A DNA stretch of 64,000 nucleotides from Oscillospiraceae bacterium (GCA_017521325.1 JAFXCV010000067.1:1-64000), one strand, 5' to 3'; counted from the stretch's first letter, positions 7,802-16,764 are shown. Translations and numbers: made by a program. Notes: generated from the sequence alone by a model not told the origin.

Positions 7802-7860
7802 GATCGCTCCGGAACAGCAGCGATCCAATCCTTGCCCGTATTTTGCGGGCGAAATCCAGA
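7802..7860 (+). promoter_or_regulatory. rpsF leader with two hairpins, candidate S6:S18 autoregulatory element
   Basis: The leader RNA can form GATCGCT/AGCGATC (7802-7808 with 7819-7825) whose loop begins CCGGAACAGC, and GCCCG/CGGGC (7834-7838 with 7846-7850), then the AGGAGG ribosome site. In many bacteria the rpsF leader binds the S6:S18 protein pair through a hairpin with a CCG bulge. The CCG here and the operon context make this a candidate only; I cannot fit the published motif with certainty. Confidence 0.35.
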
Positions 7861-7875
7861 AGGAGGTGCAGCATA

Positions 7876-8169
7876 ATGGCAAAGCTGAACGAAACTTATG
7901 AGGCAATGGTTGTATTCAGCCTCAAGAACGGCGAAGAGGGCGTAACAGCACTCAACGAGAAGTTCAAGAATCTCATCGAGAAGAACGGCACACTGACCGA
8001 GGAAGTGAACGAGTGGGGCAAGCGCAAGCTGGCATACCCGATCAACTACGAGGCAGACGGATACTATGTGATCTACACATTCACATCCAAGCCCGATTTC
8101 CCGGCAGAGCTCGGTCGTGTTATGAACATTACCGACGGCGTTCTGCGTTTCCTGGTTACCACTAAGTAA
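7876..8169 (+). CDS. rpsF: 30S ribosomal protein S6
   Basis: The 97-residue product matches S6 (NETYEAMVVF near the start; a central KRKLAYPINYEADGYYVIY stretch). S6 binds S18 on the 30S platform. The start at 7876 is chosen because AGGAGGTG precedes it by nine bases; an upstream in-frame ATG at 7843 would run through the leader hairpin. First gene of the conserved rpsF-ssb-rpsR operon. Confidence 0.97.
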   Translation: MAKLNETYEAMVVFSLKNGEEGVTALNEKFKNLIEKNGTLTEEVNEWGKRKLAYPINYEADGYYVIYTFTSKPDFPAELGRVMNITDGVLRFLVTTK

Positions 8170-8221
8170 TCAAAGCGCAAATCGAATTTTCAGATAAATT
8201 TCCGGATGGGGAGGTAGAGTT

Positions 8222-8749
8222 ATGTATAACAGAGTCATTTTGATGGGCAGACTGACGGCGGATCCCGAGCTGCGTCAGACACAGAGCGGTATTTCGATGT
8301 GCCGTATTACCATTGCGGTTGACCGTGGGTTTGTCAAGCAGGGCGAGGAGAGAAAGGCAGATTTCTTTGATATCACGTTCTGGCGTCAGCAGGCTGAATT
8401 TGTCAGCCGTTATTTCTCCAAGGGTCGTGTGATCCACGTGGAGGGCAGACTGCAGAATGACAACTACACCGACCAGAACGGCGTGAAGCACTACAGAACC
8501 TCTATTGTTGCAGATAATGTAACATTCTGTGGAGACAAGCGTCAGGATGGCGGAAACACCGGTTATGCATCCCCCGCACAGTACGGCGGACAGCAGTACA
8601 GTCAGCAGCCGCAGTACAGCCAGCCCTATCAGCAGCAGCAGCAGGCTCCGCCGCCGCAGGCAGCGATGAACCGTGCGCCGCAGCCGATCGAGCTTGGCAA
8701 TCTGGATGATTTTGAAGAAGTTCTGAGTGACGGCGAAGTACCGTTTTAA
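8222..8749 (+). CDS. ssb: Single-stranded DNA-binding protein
   Basis: The 175-residue protein has the SSB OB-fold (about 1-110: MYNRVILMGRLTADPELR, VDRGFVKQGEERKADFFDI, VEGRLQ), a flexible Gln/Pro/Tyr-rich linker (about 118-150) and the acidic C-terminal tip ending DGEVPF, which recruits replication and repair enzymes. It coats single-stranded DNA as a tetramer. The position between rpsF and rpsR is standard for Firmicutes. Confidence 0.97.
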   Translation: MYNRVILMGRLTADPELRQTQSGISMCRITIAVDRGFVKQGEERKADFFDITFWRQQAEFVSRYFSKGRVIHVEGRLQNDNYTDQNGVKHYRTSIVADNVTFCGDKRQDGGNTGYASPAQYGGQQYSQQPQYSQPYQQQQQAPPPQAAMNRAPQPIELGNLDDFEEVLSDGEVPF

Positions 8750-8773
8750 TCTAAAGTAAAGGAGATTTTTTGT

Positions 8774-9016
8774 ATGGAACGTGAAAGAAATTCCCGTCCT
8801 TCCAAGCGTCCTCGCAAGAAGGTTTGCATGTTCTGCGTTGACCGTGTAGAGAAGATTGACTACAAGGACATTAACAAGCTCAAGAAGTGCATGACGGAAA
8901 GATCCAAGATCCTGCCCAGAAGAGTGACAGGCACTTGTGCATTCCACCAGCGTGAGCTGACAGTTGCCATCAAGAGAGCAAGACATATCGCTCTGCTGCC
9001 TTATGTAAGCGACTAA
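8774..9016 (+). CDS. rpsR: 30S ribosomal protein S18
   Basis: The 80-residue product matches S18 ([22 protein letters not shown]). It keeps four cysteines (Cys18, Cys21, Cys39, Cys55), so it is the zinc-binding form. It pairs with S6 in the small subunit. It is the last gene of the operon and is followed by a strong terminator. Confidence 0.97.
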   Translation: MERERNSRPSKRPRKKVCMFCVDRVEKIDYKDINKLKKCMTERSKILPRRVTGTCAFHQRELTVAIKRARHIALLPYVSD

Positions 9017-9030
9017 GAATAGCATGATGA

Positions 9031-9066
9031 ACGCCCCGTTTCAGTCGAAACGGGGCGGTTTTTCTT
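9031..9066 (+). terminator. Rho-independent terminator of rpsF-ssb-rpsR
   Basis: ACGCCCCGTTTC, a short loop, GAAACGGGGCG then GTTTTTC; very stable stem directly after rpsR. Confidence 0.92.
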
Positions 9067-9099
9067 TATTAAAATAGAGAATGAAGAAAAGAGAATAAA

Positions 9100-9128
9100 G
9101 AATAAAATAACCCCCTCCCGCATAAGCT
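9100..9128 (+). promoter_or_regulatory. Possible sigma-E-type sporulation promoter of the cortex hydrolase cluster
   Basis: GAATAAA (9100-9106) and CATAAGCT (9121-9128) are 14 bases apart. Sigma-E promoters have an ATA-containing -35 and a CATAcaaT-like -10 with 13-15 bases between. The -35 fits; the -10 fits in five of eight positions. The downstream genes look sporulation-related, which is the main support. Confidence 0.35.
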
Positions 9129-9155
9129 TTACCAAATGCAATTTTTTGGAGGGAT

Positions 9156-9887
9156 ATGATGCAGGAACAATTTTCCGAGCTTTCCCGAAAATATCGGGAA
9201 GAAATGCTGCGTATGTACGGAAAAAAATCCGCACCCACGCAGGAACCAACGCCCATGGAGCAGGAACCGATGCAGGAGGAGATGATTCCCGATGCACAGG
9301 AACAGGAGGTTCCCGAAATGCAGGAGGAAGCCTTTGCAGAGCCTGCGGAAAACCCCGATTTCACGGGGCAGGACGGGGACTATCAGGATATGATCGAGTC
9401 GGAATTTCCGAGAGAATACGAGGAACCGGAAATTCCCGACTACATCAAAAACGGCACAGCACCCGAAATTTCGCAGGAAGCAGCCGACAGCATGCAGGAT
9501 CTGACAGGCACAGGGCAGCTGAGAGTGGCAACACTTTCGGGGGATGGTGCATTTCCCGTGGAAGGCTCGACCGTGACCGTTGCCGTGCGCAGAAACGGCA
9601 GGGAGCAGCTTGCCTATCTTCTCGTGACCGACGAAAGCGGCGAAACACCGACGGTTTCCCTGCCCGCACCGCCTGCGTCCCTTTCGCAGCAGCCGGGGGA
9701 TGTACAGCCCTTTACGGTGGCGGATATCCGTGTATTGGCGAACGGATATTTCCGTGCGGAAATGCGCAATGTGCCGATCTTTGCAGGGGTAACGTCCCTT
9801 CAGACCTTTCAGCTCATTCCCCTGCCGGTTCTGATGCATGAAGATCAGGAAACGCTCAGCGGTTCCTCGGAATCCCCCGACCTGTAA
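9156..9887 (+). CDS. SleC N-terminal (propeptide-like) domain encoded as a separate protein
   Basis: The 243-residue product has an N-terminal half (about 20-110) rich in Glu, Pro, Gln and Met. Its second half (about 115-232) is a beta-rich domain with PVEGSTVTV, LLVTDESGETPTVSLPAPP, FTVADIRVLANGYFRAEMRN and FQLIPLP. As I recall the family, this order (a TDESG-like turn, LPAPP, a DIRV..GY stretch and a terminal LIP) is that of the N-terminal region of clostridial spore cortex-lytic enzyme SleC, which chaperones or masks the enzyme. The catalytic part follows 11 bases downstream. No signal peptide is seen. GGAGG precedes the start. Confidence 0.6.
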   Translation: MMQEQFSELSRKYREEMLRMYGKKSAPTQEPTPMEQEPMQEEMIPDAQEQEVPEMQEEAFAEPAENPDFTGQDGDYQDMIESEFPREYEEPEIPDYIKNGTAPEISQEAADSMQDLTGTGQLRVATLSGDGAFPVEGSTVTVAVRRNGREQLAYLLVTDESGETPTVSLPAPPASLSQQPGDVQPFTVADIRVLANGYFRAEMRNVPIFAGVTSLQTFQLIPLPVLMHEDQETLSGSSESPDL

Positions 9888-9898
9888 GGAGGTGTGCA

Positions 9899-11293
9899 AT
9901 GCTGACAGGAGAACCCTTTATTCCGCAGAACATTACCGTCCATCTTGGCGCACCCGATGCGGATGCGGCGAATGTGACGGTGAGCTTTCCCGATTATGTG
10001 AAAAACGTCGCATCGAGCGAGATCTACCCCACATGGCCGGAAAACGCCCTGCGTGCGAATATTTACGCCATCACGAGCTTTGCCCTCAACCGCATTTACA
10101 CGGAATGGTACCGTTCCAGAGGCTATCATTTTGATATTACTTCATCCACCCAGTACGACCAGAAATTCATCGAGGGGCGTGAGGTGTTTGAGAATGTCGG
10201 GCGGCTTGTCGATGAGCTGTTCGATGATTTCATCCGCCGTGAGGGCAGCATTGAGCCGCTGTTTGCGGCATTCTGCAACGGCACGACCGTGACCTGCAGC
10301 GGACTTTCCCAGTGGGGAACGGTCGATCTTGCAAGACAGGGGTACATCCCCTACGACATTCTCAGGTATTATTACGGAGATGACATCAACATCGTGAGAA
10401 ACGCCGAGGTTCGGACGAATACGCCGTCCTATCCGGGCACGCCCCTCTCACCCGGTTCGTCGGGAAATCCCGTGCAGATCAAGCAGATCCAGCTCAACCG
10501 CATTTCCGCAAATTATCCGGCAATTCCAAAAATTCCGGCGGCAAACGGCATCTATGACGTGGCAACGGAGGCTGCGGTGCGGAAGTTTCAGGAAATCTTC
10601 AACCTCACGCCAAACGGTATCATTGACAAGGCGACGTGGTACCGCATTGCCTACATCTACACGAGCGTGAAACGCCTTGCGGAGCTTGATTCCGAGGGAA
10701 TTTCGCAGGGAGAATTCAGTTTGCAGTACACCGAGGATCTTCGCCCCGGCATGCAAAGCAATCAGGTGCGGGGGCTGCAATATTTCCTTGCAGTGGTCGG
10801 TGCCTATTATGCGTCCGTGCAGCCGATTGAAATCACGGGCTTCTACGACGCACAGACGGAAAGCTCCGTCAGGTCTTTCCAGCGTGTGTTCGGACTTCCG
10901 CAGACGGGCATCGTGGATGAAACCACATGGAACGACCTCTATCGTGCGTATCTTGGCATTGTCGAGTCGGTTCCCGTAAATGTGGAGGGTGCTCCCGTGC
11001 TGTATCCGGGAACGATCCTGCGTGAGGGGATGACGAGCGAGTATGTGCGGATTTTGCAGGAATATCTGAGCTACATTCATGAAACGATCCCCGAAATTCC
11101 GATGGTGAGCAATACGGGGTATTTCGGACCCGTGACGAGGTCGGCGGTGCTGGCGTTCCAGCGGTATGCGGGCATTCCCGAAACGGGCGTTGTGGGCGCA
11201 GCGACATGGGATGCGATTGCAGGGCTGTATTCCGACCTGCGGTTCGGCTTCAACAAGCGTCCGTACCAGTCACCGGGCTATACGATCAAGTAG
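9899..11293 (+). CDS. SleC-like spore cortex-lytic enzyme with peptidoglycan-binding repeats
   Basis: The 464-residue product begins with a SpoIID/SleC-like catalytic domain (about 1-165: YVKNVASSEIYPTWPE, ALRANIYAITSFALNRIYTEWYRS, and SGLSQWGTVDLARQGYIPYDILRYYYG). It then has three peptidoglycan-binding modules (about 180-255, 275-350, 375-450), each with the FQ...G.....GI.D..TW pattern. SleC of Clostridium degrades cortex peptidoglycan with muramic-delta-lactam during germination. Here the N-terminal domain is missing and is encoded by the gene before it. No Csp protease that would activate SleC is in the window. AAGGAGG precedes the start. Confidence 0.72.
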   Translation: MLTGEPFIPQNITVHLGAPDADAANVTVSFPDYVKNVASSEIYPTWPENALRANIYAITSFALNRIYTEWYRSRGYHFDITSSTQYDQKFIEGREVFENVGRLVDELFDDFIRREGSIEPLFAAFCNGTTVTCSGLSQWGTVDLARQGYIPYDILRYYYGDDINIVRNAEVRTNTPSYPGTPLSPGSSGNPVQIKQIQLNRISANYPAIPKIPAANGIYDVATEAAVRKFQEIFNLTPNGIIDKATWYRIAYIYTSVKRLAELDSEGISQGEFSLQYTEDLRPGMQSNQVRGLQYFLAVVGAYYASVQPIEITGFYDAQTESSVRSFQRVFGLPQTGIVDETTWNDLYRAYLGIVESVPVNVEGAPVLYPGTILREGMTSEYVRILQEYLSYIHETIPEIPMVSNTGYFGPVTRSAVLAFQRYAGIPETGVVGAATWDAIAGLYSDLRFGFNKRPYQSPGYTIK

Positions 11294-11303
11294 GGGGGAT
11301 AGC

Positions 11304-11819
11304 ATGGCGTTTTCAGATTTTCAGAGAAGTGAACATATCAGTGAAATCCAGCGGTATCTGCATGATATTTCATACTTTGACGCAGGAATTCCGAGGATCG
11401 TTCCCGACAGCATTTACGGCGAGGAAACGGCACAGGCAGTGCGGAGCTTCCAGCAGAGATACGGACTTTTGGTCAATGGCGAGGTCAATCCTGCGACGTG
11501 GGAAAGGATCGTGGAGGTCTATCTGCGGCTTGCAGGGACACCTGCGCTGCCGCTGGAGGTGTTCCCCCGTGAGGTTGGGCGCATTCTGGATACGGGGGAT
11601 GAGGGCTTTGCGGTTCTGGTGCTGCAGGCAATACTGCTTTCCCTGACGCAGCGATTTCCGAATCTTCCAAAGGTCGCAATTACGGGGAAATACAGCGAAG
11701 AAACAGCGACTGCGGTCACGGCATTTCAGGAGCTTTCGGGACTTCCCCCCACGGGCTTTGTCGATCGCCCGACGTGGAATGTGCTGGCGGCTGCCGCTGC
11801 AGCAGAGCTGAATCGTTGA
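11304..11819 (+). CDS. Two-module peptidoglycan-binding protein
   Basis: The 171-residue product consists of two peptidoglycan-binding modules only (about 8-72: IYGEETAQAVRSFQQRYGLLVNGEVNPATW; about 90-162: YSEETATAVTAFQELSGLPPTGFVDRPTW). No signal peptide and no catalytic domain. The start at 11304 has GGGGGGAT before it; a longer frame upstream overlaps the SleC-like gene and is rejected. It is 10 bases after the SleC-like gene and is probably cotranscribed, so a role at the spore cortex is likely. Confidence 0.7.
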   Translation: MAFSDFQRSEHISEIQRYLHDISYFDAGIPRIVPDSIYGEETAQAVRSFQQRYGLLVNGEVNPATWERIVEVYLRLAGTPALPLEVFPREVGRILDTGDEGFAVLVLQAILLSLTQRFPNLPKVAITGKYSEETATAVTAFQELSGLPPTGFVDRPTWNVLAAAAAAELNR

Positions 11820-11824
11820 CAGGA

Positions 11825-12200
11825 TACCGCCCCTCACCTCTTGGATACCCCTCCACCGCAGCAAGCTGCGGTCCCCCTCCCCTTTCTGGGGAGGCGAGGA
11901 AACTTAAACTCACCGTTTCCGCTTGACAGCTTCGCTGTCAAAGGAAACATCTCACCAGCGGCGGTTCGCCGCCGTCCGAAGGGTCGGCACCATCCTCATT
12001 CTCACATCAAAGGGGATGGGAATCGGGAAGGGGGGTGTGGGGGGAAACCGAAAGGGACGTAAAACTGACCGTTTCCGCTTGACAGCAAAGCTGTCAAAGG
12101 AAACAGCTCACCTGCGGCGGTTCGCCGCCTTCCCTTTGGGTTCTCCACCCACATTCTGAAGTACAGCTTCAAAATTATAATGCGTTTCAAAAGAATGAAG
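11825..12200 (-). repeat. Dispersed repeat family A, copy A4
   Basis: Between the peptidoglycan-binding gene and glgP. It contains the hairpin module twice (GCTTGACAGCTTCGCTGTCA near 11920 and GCTTGACAGCAAAGCTGTCA near 12078), the AGGGTCGGCACC segment, the GGGAAGGGGGGTGTGGGGGG core near 12027, and the tail from TTCTGAAGTACAGCTTC. The left part (11830-11900) has an extra G+C-rich segment (CCGCAGCAAGCTGCGG). No gene is credible in 11820-12335. Confidence 0.85.
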
Positions 12201-12227
12201 AAGATTGCATAAAGAATCACGCTCTTG

Positions 12228-12259
12228 CCCCGTACCCACAACGTACGGGGATATTTTTC
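12228..12259 (+). terminator. Rho-independent terminator upstream of glgP
   Basis: CCCCGTA (12228-12234) and TACGGGG (12245-12251) form a stem followed by ATATTTTT. It isolates the glgP operon from upstream transcription. Confidence 0.75.
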
Positions 12260-12266
12260 TGCCCCT

Positions 12267-12298
12267 TTTGCATGATTCACGCAAAACCGGTTAAAATA
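12267..12298 (+). promoter_or_regulatory. Promoter of the maltose/alpha-glucan operon with an overlapping dyad
   Basis: TTGCAT (12269-12274) and TAAAAT (12293-12298) are 18 bases apart. TTTTGC (12267-12272) and GCAAAA (12282-12287) form an inverted repeat with a 9-base centre that covers the -35 box, as expected for a repressor operator. Which regulator would bind is unknown; none is encoded in the operon. Confidence 0.55.
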
Positions 12299-12335
12299 GG
12301 GAGGAATGCCAAACCAACCAAAGGAGTTTTGCAAT

Positions 12336-14621
12336 ATGAATCTCAACAACACCCTCAAATCCACATACGGCAAGGGCATCGAGGGCTGCACCGATGCGCA
12401 GCTCCTCGCCGTGCTGCAGCGTGAAGCCAACCGACTTGCCATGCAAAAGGAACGCCCTGCCCCGAAAAAGAAGCTCTACTACCTGTGCGCCGAATTCCTC
12501 ATCGGCAGGCTGCTTGCGGATACCCTCTGCGACCTTGGTATCTACTCCGAAATCGAAGCGGAGCTTGCACAGCACGGCAGAAGCCTTTCGGCGCTGCTCT
12601 CACAGGAACCGGAACCCTCCCTCGGAAACGGCGGTCTTGGCAGACTCGCCGCCTGCTTTCTCGATTCCATCGCCGCACTCGGACTTCCGGGCGACGGCGT
12701 GGGGCTTTGCTACCACTTCGGGCTTTTCCGACAGTATTTCGATGAAAATTCCCAATGCACAAAGCCCGATGCGTGGCTGCATGAAAATTCAGGGCTTGTC
12801 AGAACGGACGTGACCTTCCCTGTGAAATTCGGGGATACCGAGGTTTTGGCAAGAATGTATGACCTGCTCATTTCGGGAAAGGACTTCATCAACCGCCTGC
12901 ATCTGTTCGACCTTGAAAGCGTCGATGAATCGCTTGTGGGCGAGGGCATCCGCTTTGACAAAACCGCCGTTTCCAAAAATCTCACGCTCTTTCTCTATCC
13001 TGATGACAGCGACGAGGACGGAAAACGCCTGCGCATTTATCAGCAGTATTTCATGGTTTCCTGTGCTGCACAGCTCATTCTCCGTGAAGTGCAGGACAGG
13101 GGCTGCAAGCTGTACGACCTTCCCGATTTCGCCGTCATCCAACTCAACGACACCCACCCGACCATGGTGATTCCGGAACTCATCCGCCTGCTCATGGAGC
13201 AAGGACTGACGATGGATGCGGCAATTGATGCGGTCAGTGCCTGCTGCGCCTACACGAATCACACCATCCTTGCCGAGGCACTCGAAAAATGGAACATTTC
13301 CGATCTCAAACGCACCGTGCCGCAGATTGTCCCCATCATCGAAGCCCTCGACAGCAGAATCCGCCGCCGCTTTGAGGACAGCAGCGTTTACCTCATCGAC
13401 CATGAGGAGCGTGTGCATATGGCACATCTTGCCATCCATTTCAGCTTCAGCGTCAACGGCGTTGCCGCACTGCACACCAAAATCCTCATGGAATCGGAGC
13501 TGAAACATTTCTACAGGCTCTACCCCGAACGCTTCAACAACAAGACCAACGGCATCACCTTCCGCCGCTGGCTGCTGCAGTGCAATCCGCAGCTTTCGCA
13601 GCTCATTTCCTCGCTCATCGGCGATGGGTATCGGGAAAATCCGCAGGAACTGCAAAAGCTCCTGCAATTTCGCAAGGATGAAAGCGTGCTGCACCGGCTT
13701 CTCGAAATCAAATCGCAGAAAAAAGCCGAACTTGCGGCGTATTTTCAGGAGCAGCAGGGGATTTCCCTAAGCGAAGATTCCATCTTTGACATCCAGATCA
13801 AACGCCTGCACGAATACAAACGCCAGCAGCTCAATGCGCTCTTTCTCATTGCAAAGTATCTGGAAATCAAGTCGGGCAAGCTCCCGAAAACGCCCATCAC
13901 CGCCATTTTCGGCGGAAAGGCAGCGCCTGCCTACACCACCGCAAAGGACATCATCCACCTCATCCTCTGTCTGCAGGAGCTGACTTCGCAGGATCCGCAG
14001 GTGCGTGACCACCTGCAAATCGTGATGGCAGAGAATTACAACGTCACATGGGCGGAAAAGCTCATTCCCTCCTGCGACATCTCCGAGCAGATCTCCCTTG
14101 CCTCGAAGGAGGCAAGCGGCACGGGCAACATGAAATTCATGCTCAACGGCGCACTGACGCTCGGCACGCAGGACGGCGCAAATGTCGAGATCCACGAGCT
14201 TGTGGGGGATGAGAACATCTATATGTTCGGCGATGCAAGCGATACCGTCGTGAAACGCTACGCAAGGGGCAGCTATAATCCGCAGGACTATCTCAAATCC
14301 GACCCCGTGCTTTGCCGTGCGGTGGAATTCATCATCGGAAAAGAACTGCTGGCTCTGGGCGATGAAACACGCCTGCAGCGGCTTTATCAGGAACTGACAA
14401 CGAAGGATTATTTCATGACCTTCCCCGATTTCAAGGATTATGTCCGCACCCGTGAGAGAGCGTATGCGGATTATGAAAACCGCATGGAATGGGCAGAAAA
14501 GATGCTTGTCAATATTGCCATGGCAGGCTATTTCTCCTCGGACAGAACTATTTCGGAATACAACCGTGACATCTGGCGGCTCACGGAAGCAAAGCAAAAG
14601 GGAGGAACCATGCATGGATAA
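12336..14621 (+). CDS. glgP: Glycogen/maltodextrin phosphorylase
   Basis: The 761-residue product is a family GT35 alpha-glucan phosphorylase. It releases glucose 1-phosphate from the non-reducing ends of alpha-1,4-glucans. The conserved ends are present: LGNGGLGRLAACFLDS near residue 94 and EASGTGNMKFMLNGALTLGTQDGANVE, with the pyridoxal phosphate lysine at residue 600. Length is close to that of other bacterial enzymes (about 750-800). The start at 12336 follows AAGGAG; an in-frame ATG ten codons earlier has no such site. The last bases overlap the PTS gene, so it heads a five-gene operon. Confidence 0.95.
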   Translation: MNLNNTLKSTYGKGIEGCTDAQLLAVLQREANRLAMQKERPAPKKKLYYLCAEFLIGRLLADTLCDLGIYSEIEAELAQHGRSLSALLSQEPEPSLGNGGLGRLAACFLDSIAALGLPGDGVGLCYHFGLFRQYFDENSQCTKPDAWLHENSGLVRTDVTFPVKFGDTEVLARMYDLLISGKDFINRLHLFDLESVDESLVGEGIRFDKTAVSKNLTLFLYPDDSDEDGKRLRIYQQYFMVSCAAQLILREVQDRGCKLYDLPDFAVIQLNDTHPTMVIPELIRLLMEQGLTMDAAIDAVSACCAYTNHTILAEALEKWNISDLKRTVPQIVPIIEALDSRIRRRFEDSSVYLIDHEERVHMAHLAIHFSFSVNGVAALHTKILMESELKHFYRLYPERFNNKTNGITFRRWLLQCNPQLSQLISSLIGDGYRENPQELQKLLQFRKDESVLHRLLEIKSQKKAELAAYFQEQQGISLSEDSIFDIQIKRLHEYKRQQLNALFLIAKYLEIKSGKLPKTPITAIFGGKAAPAYTTAKDIIHLILCLQELTSQDPQVRDHLQIVMAENYNVTWAEKLIPSCDISEQISLASKEASGTGNMKFMLNGALTLGTQDGANVEIHELVGDENIYMFGDASDTVVKRYARGSYNPQDYLKSDPVLCRAVEFIIGKELLALGDETRLQRLYQELTTKDYFMTFPDFKDYVRTRERAYADYENRMEWAEKMLVNIAMAGYFSSDRTISEYNRDIWRLTEAKQKGGTMHG

Positions 14622-16764
14622 CAACCGAATTTTTCACATTCTGTCACCCCTTGACGGCAGGGCAGTGCCGCTTGCGGAAGTCCCCGACCCCGTCTTTGCC
14701 GAAAAGGTACTCGGGGACGGCTGCGCCGTGATTCCCACGGACGGCAGAATCTACAGCCCCGTGGACGGAGAAATCACCTCCGTTGCGGAAACCCTGCACG
14801 CCTACGGCATTGCATCCGATGACGGTGCGGAAATTCTGGTGCATGTCGGACTTGACACCATAAAGCTCCAAGGCAGGGGGTTTACCTCCCACGTCAAGGT
14901 GGGCGATCGTGTCAAAAAGGGCGATCTCATTGCAGAGGTGGATTTAGCCCTCCTCCTTGCAGAGGAGATCAACACCATGACCCCCGTGCTTGTGTATGAC
15001 GGTGCGGACGGTCTGGATCTGCAGGTGCAGCTTGGCACTGTGCGGCACGGCGATTCCCTTTTGCAGCTTGGAAAGGCAGCGGAGAAGCCGCAAGAACACA
15101 CAGCGGATGCGCCAGGACAGGGAAAACGGAAATTCCGCATCAATTTTGACCTTCTCCAGAAGCTCGGCAAAGTGCTGATGGTGGTCATTGCCGTCATGCC
15201 TGCGGCAGGTCTGATGATCAGCATCGGCAAGCTCATCGGCATGGCAGGGGGCGATACCGCATCCGTTGTTGCAGGCGTTATCGAAAACATCGGCTGGGCG
15301 GTCATCAGCAATCTCCATGTACTGTTTGCAGTCGCCATCGGCGGCTCATGGGCAAAGGAACGTGCAGGCGGCGCATTTGCGGCGCTCCTCGCATTCATCC
15401 TCATCAACAATATCACAGGCACCGTGTTCGGCGTGACAAACGCCATGCTCGCCTCGTCCGATGCCGTTGTCTATTCGCTTTTCGGGCAGGAAATGCTCGT
15501 GTCGAATTATTTCACCTCCGTCCTCGGCGCACCGGCGCTGAATATGGGCGTGTTTGTCGGCATTATTTCGGGATTTCTGGGCGGCGTTGTCTACAACCGT
15601 TACTACAATTTCCGCAGGCTCCCCGAAGCGCTCTCCTTCTTCAACGGCAAGCGTTTTGTACCGCTTGTGGTCATCCTCTGGTCGGTCATCGTGTCGCTCA
15701 TCCTCGCCGTTGTCTGGCCGCTTGTGCAGTCGGGCATCAACGCTTTCGGTATCTGGATCGCCAATTCCTCGCAGACATCCCCCGTGCTTGCCCCCTTCAT
15801 CTACGGCACGCTTGAACGTCTGCTCCTGCCCTTTGGTCTGCATCACATGCTGACCATCCCCATGAACTATACCTCCTTCGGCGGCACCTACGAAATTCTC
15901 ACAGGGCCGAATGCAGGAACCACCGTCTTCGGGCAGGATCCCCTCTGGCTTGCGTGGGTGACGGATCTGATCAACTTCCGCAAGGCAGGCGATATGAAAT
16001 CCTACAACCGCCTGCTCGAAACCGTCATTCCCGCACGTTTCAAGGTCGGACAGATGATCGGCGCAACGGGGCTCCTGCTGGGCTTTGCGCTTGCCATGTA
16101 CCGCAGAGTCGATCGGGACAAGCGCAGGAACTACCGTTCCATGTTCATTTCCACCGCACTTGCGGTGTTCCTCACAGGCGTGACGGAACCGATCGAATTC
16201 ATGTTCATGTTCTGCGCACTGCCGCTGTATCTGGTCTATGCGGTGCTGCAGGGGCTTGCCTTTGCGCTTTCGGGCGTCATCAACCTGCGTCTGCATTCCT
16301 TCGGCAATCTGGAATTTATCACACGCATTCCCATGTCCGTCAGCGCAGGACTGACGGGGGATATCTTCAATTTCCTGCTCTCTGCCGCAGGATTCTTTGC
16401 AATCGGCTATTTTGTGGCATATTTCATGATCGGGAAATTCCGCTACGCCACCCCCGGCCGCCTTGGCAACTACACGGCAGGGGGCGAAAATGAGGAGGAT
16501 GGCAGTGTGAAAGCCTCCGCAGGAGGCGGCGATTCGCAGCCCGAGCGCATCATTGCACTTCTCGGCGGCAGGGAGAACATCACCTTTGTCGATGCCTGCA
16601 TGACAAGACTGCGTGTCACAGTCAAAAATCCCGATCTTGTGGCGGATGCGGATGCCTGGAAAGCCGAGGGCGCACTCGGTCTTGTGAAGAAGGATACGGG
16701 CATTCAGGCGGTCTACGGCCCGAAAGCGGATATTCTCAAATCCGACATCAACGATATTCTATGA
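14614..16764 (+). CDS. PTS permease, fused IIA-IIC-IIB, maltose/glucoside type
   Basis: The 716-residue protein combines three PTS parts. Residues 1-150 are a glucose-type IIA domain with His62 and the phosphorylated His77 in ILVHVGLD. Residues about 180-610 are the membrane IIC domain, with the TEPIEFMFMF sugar-site motif. Residues about 640-716 are IIB, with the phosphocysteine at residue 662 in DACMTRLRV. It imports a sugar while phosphorylating it. The flanking phosphorylase, phosphatase and MalQ point to maltose or short maltodextrins. Domain order with IIA first is uncommon. The start overlaps glgP by 8 bases with GGAGG upstream. Confidence 0.9.
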   Translation: MDNNRIFHILSPLDGRAVPLAEVPDPVFAEKVLGDGCAVIPTDGRIYSPVDGEITSVAETLHAYGIASDDGAEILVHVGLDTIKLQGRGFTSHVKVGDRVKKGDLIAEVDLALLLAEEINTMTPVLVYDGADGLDLQVQLGTVRHGDSLLQLGKAAEKPQEHTADAPGQGKRKFRINFDLLQKLGKVLMVVIAVMPAAGLMISIGKLIGMAGGDTASVVAGVIENIGWAVISNLHVLFAVAIGGSWAKERAGGAFAALLAFILINNITGTVFGVTNAMLASSDAVVYSLFGQEMLVSNYFTSVLGAPALNMGVFVGIISGFLGGVVYNRYYNFRRLPEALSFFNGKRFVPLVVILWSVIVSLILAVVWPLVQSGINAFGIWIANSSQTSPVLAPFIYGTLERLLLPFGLHHMLTIPMNYTSFGGTYEILTGPNAGTTVFGQDPLWLAWVTDLINFRKAGDMKSYNRLLETVIPARFKVGQMIGATGLLLGFALAMYRRVDRDKRRNYRSMFISTALAVFLTGVTEPIEFMFMFCALPLYLVYAVLQGLAFALSGVINLRLHSFGNLEFITRIPMSVSAGLTGDIFNFLLSAAGFFAIGYFVAYFMIGKFRYATPGRLGNYTAGGENEEDGSVKASAGGGDSQPERIIALLGGRENITFVDACMTRLRVTVKNPDLVADADAWKAEGALGLVKKDTGIQAVYGPKADILKSDINDIL

